Below, one piece after another: positions 5,684 to 6,237 of a stretch of 6,237 nucleotides of DNA; position 1 is the stretch's first letter; each line of letters starts with the position of its first letter. Origin of the DNA: Actinomycetota bacterium (GTDB lineage: Bacteria > Actinomycetota > Thermoleophilia > UBA2241); the NCBI GenBank assembly GCA_003157715.1, contig PMKK01000067.1, positions 4,404 to 10,640 of the forward strand, written 5' to 3'. The position numbers were made by a program, and so were the translations under genes. The notes below the pieces were generated by a model that did not search any database, was not told the origin of the DNA, and was given only the letters and a program-made list of their open reading frames with translations.

Positions 5684-6237
5684 ATGGCAGACAGAACAAA
5701 AGTCCTGATCATGGGAGCCGCAGGCCGCGACTTCCACAACTTCAACACGTACTTTCGCGACAACGAGCACTACGAGGTGGTGGCCTTCACCGCCACGCAG
5801 ATCCCCTACATCAACGACCGCAAGTACCCGGCCGAGCTCGCCGGCAAGCTCTACCCGAACGGCATCCCGATCCACGACGAGTCCGAGCTCACCGAGCTCG
5901 TCAAGAAGTATCGTCCCGAGCAGGTCGTCTTTGCCTACTCCGACGTGCCCTACGAGTACCTCATGCACCGTTCGGCGCTGGTCAACGCTCTGGGCTGCGA
6001 CTTCCGCCTGATGGGCCCCGACCACACCATGGTCAAGTCGACCAAGCCGGTCATCGCCGTGTGCGCCGTACGCACCGGCGCCGGCAAGAGCCAGACCACG
6101 CGCAAGATCCAGACCATGCTGCGCGAGGCCGGCAAGAAGGTCGTCTCGATCCGCCACCCCATGCCGTACGGCGACCTCGTCAAGCAGCGCGTGCAGCGCT
6201 TCGCGACGGTCGAAGACCTGGCCAAGAACGAGTGCAC
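5684..6237 (+). CDS. COG2403-type predicted GTPase, cyclic 2,3-diphosphoglycerate synthase-like, N-terminal part (3' end outside window)
   Basis: The frame is open from ATG 5684 to the right edge, giving 184 codons of a family normally near 440-460 residues. It starts with a Rossmann-like strand and turn, KVLIMGAAGRDFHNFN (residues 6-21), then AFTATQIPYINDRKYP (34-49) and VVFAYSDVPYEYLMH (81-95). A nucleotide-binding segment follows: KPVIAVCAVRTGAGKSQTTR (121-140), a P-loop with Lys135 and Ser136, although the first glycine of the classical pattern is replaced (Val129). RHPMPYGDL (157-165) and VQRFATVEDL (170-179) are typical of the family. I recognise these motifs as those of bacterial and archaeal proteins labelled either predicted GTPase or cyclic 2,3-diphosphoglycerate synthase. 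The latter activity, ATP-dependent cyclisation of 2,3-diphosphoglycerate, is established in thermophilic methanogens; in bacteria the role is unclear. Placement directly after a racemase suggests a role linked to amino-acid metabolism, which is inference. Confidence 0.85.
   Translation, partial: MADRTKVLIMGAAGRDFHNFNTYFRDNEHYEVVAFTATQIPYINDRKYPAELAGKLYPNGIPIHDESELTELVKKYRPEQVVFAYSDVPYEYLMHRSALVNALGCDFRLMGPDHTMVKSTKPVIAVCAVRTGAGKSQTTRKIQTMLREAGKKVVSIRHPMPYGDLVKQRVQRFATVEDLAKNEC

Noticed and set aside
4515..5699. 394-residue open frame on the - strand opposite the racemase gene
   Set aside because: It is antisense to a clearly recognised gene, has low-complexity composition rich in Gly, Ala, Gln and Arg, and matches no family; long antisense frames are expected when third positions are nearly all G or C.

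Overview
The window is a GC-rich stretch of bacterial DNA, and every gene I can support reads on the + strand. Base composition is strongly skewed to G+C, third codon positions are almost all G or C, and spacers are short. Nothing in it fixes the taxon. The adjacent pair lhr-nei is well known from Actinobacteria such as Mycobacterium, but an ornithine/alanine racemase of the Orr type followed by a predicted GTPase of the cyclic-2,3-diphosphoglycerate-synthase type points more towards anaerobic or thermophilic bacteria and high-GC lineages outside the model actinomycetes. I leave the host as an undetermined high-GC bacterium.

Layout. Bases 2-3391 hold the 3' three quarters of a large Lhr-type DNA repair helicase; its ATPase part lies mostly upstream of the window. 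Bases 3381-3490 are five copies of a 22-bp tandem repeat running from the lhr stop codon into the ribosome binding site of the next gene. Bases 3500-4285 encode a complete Nei/Fpg-family DNA glycosylase. Bases 4290-4385 are three copies of an unrelated 32-bp tandem repeat. A 9-bp GC-rich hairpin (4383-4415), an AT-rich imperfect dyad (4436-4462) and a leader with competing short hairpins follow. Bases 4557-5681 encode a PLP-dependent racemase of the alanine/ornithine family. Two bases later a COG2403-like predicted GTPase begins at 5684 and runs off the right edge; because it has no stop in the window it is easy to miss.

Functionally there are two units. The first is a repair unit: Lhr translocates on DNA and unwinds duplexes, and the Nei-type enzyme excises oxidised bases. 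The second is a probable amino-acid metabolism unit, racemase plus GTPase, tightly packed and probably translationally coupled, preceded by its own regulatory region. The most interesting material is the racemase-GTPase pair, whose joint role I do not know, and the unusual spacers: both gaps flanking nei are built of tandem repeats, and the racemase leader looks regulated. None of this proves a new system.
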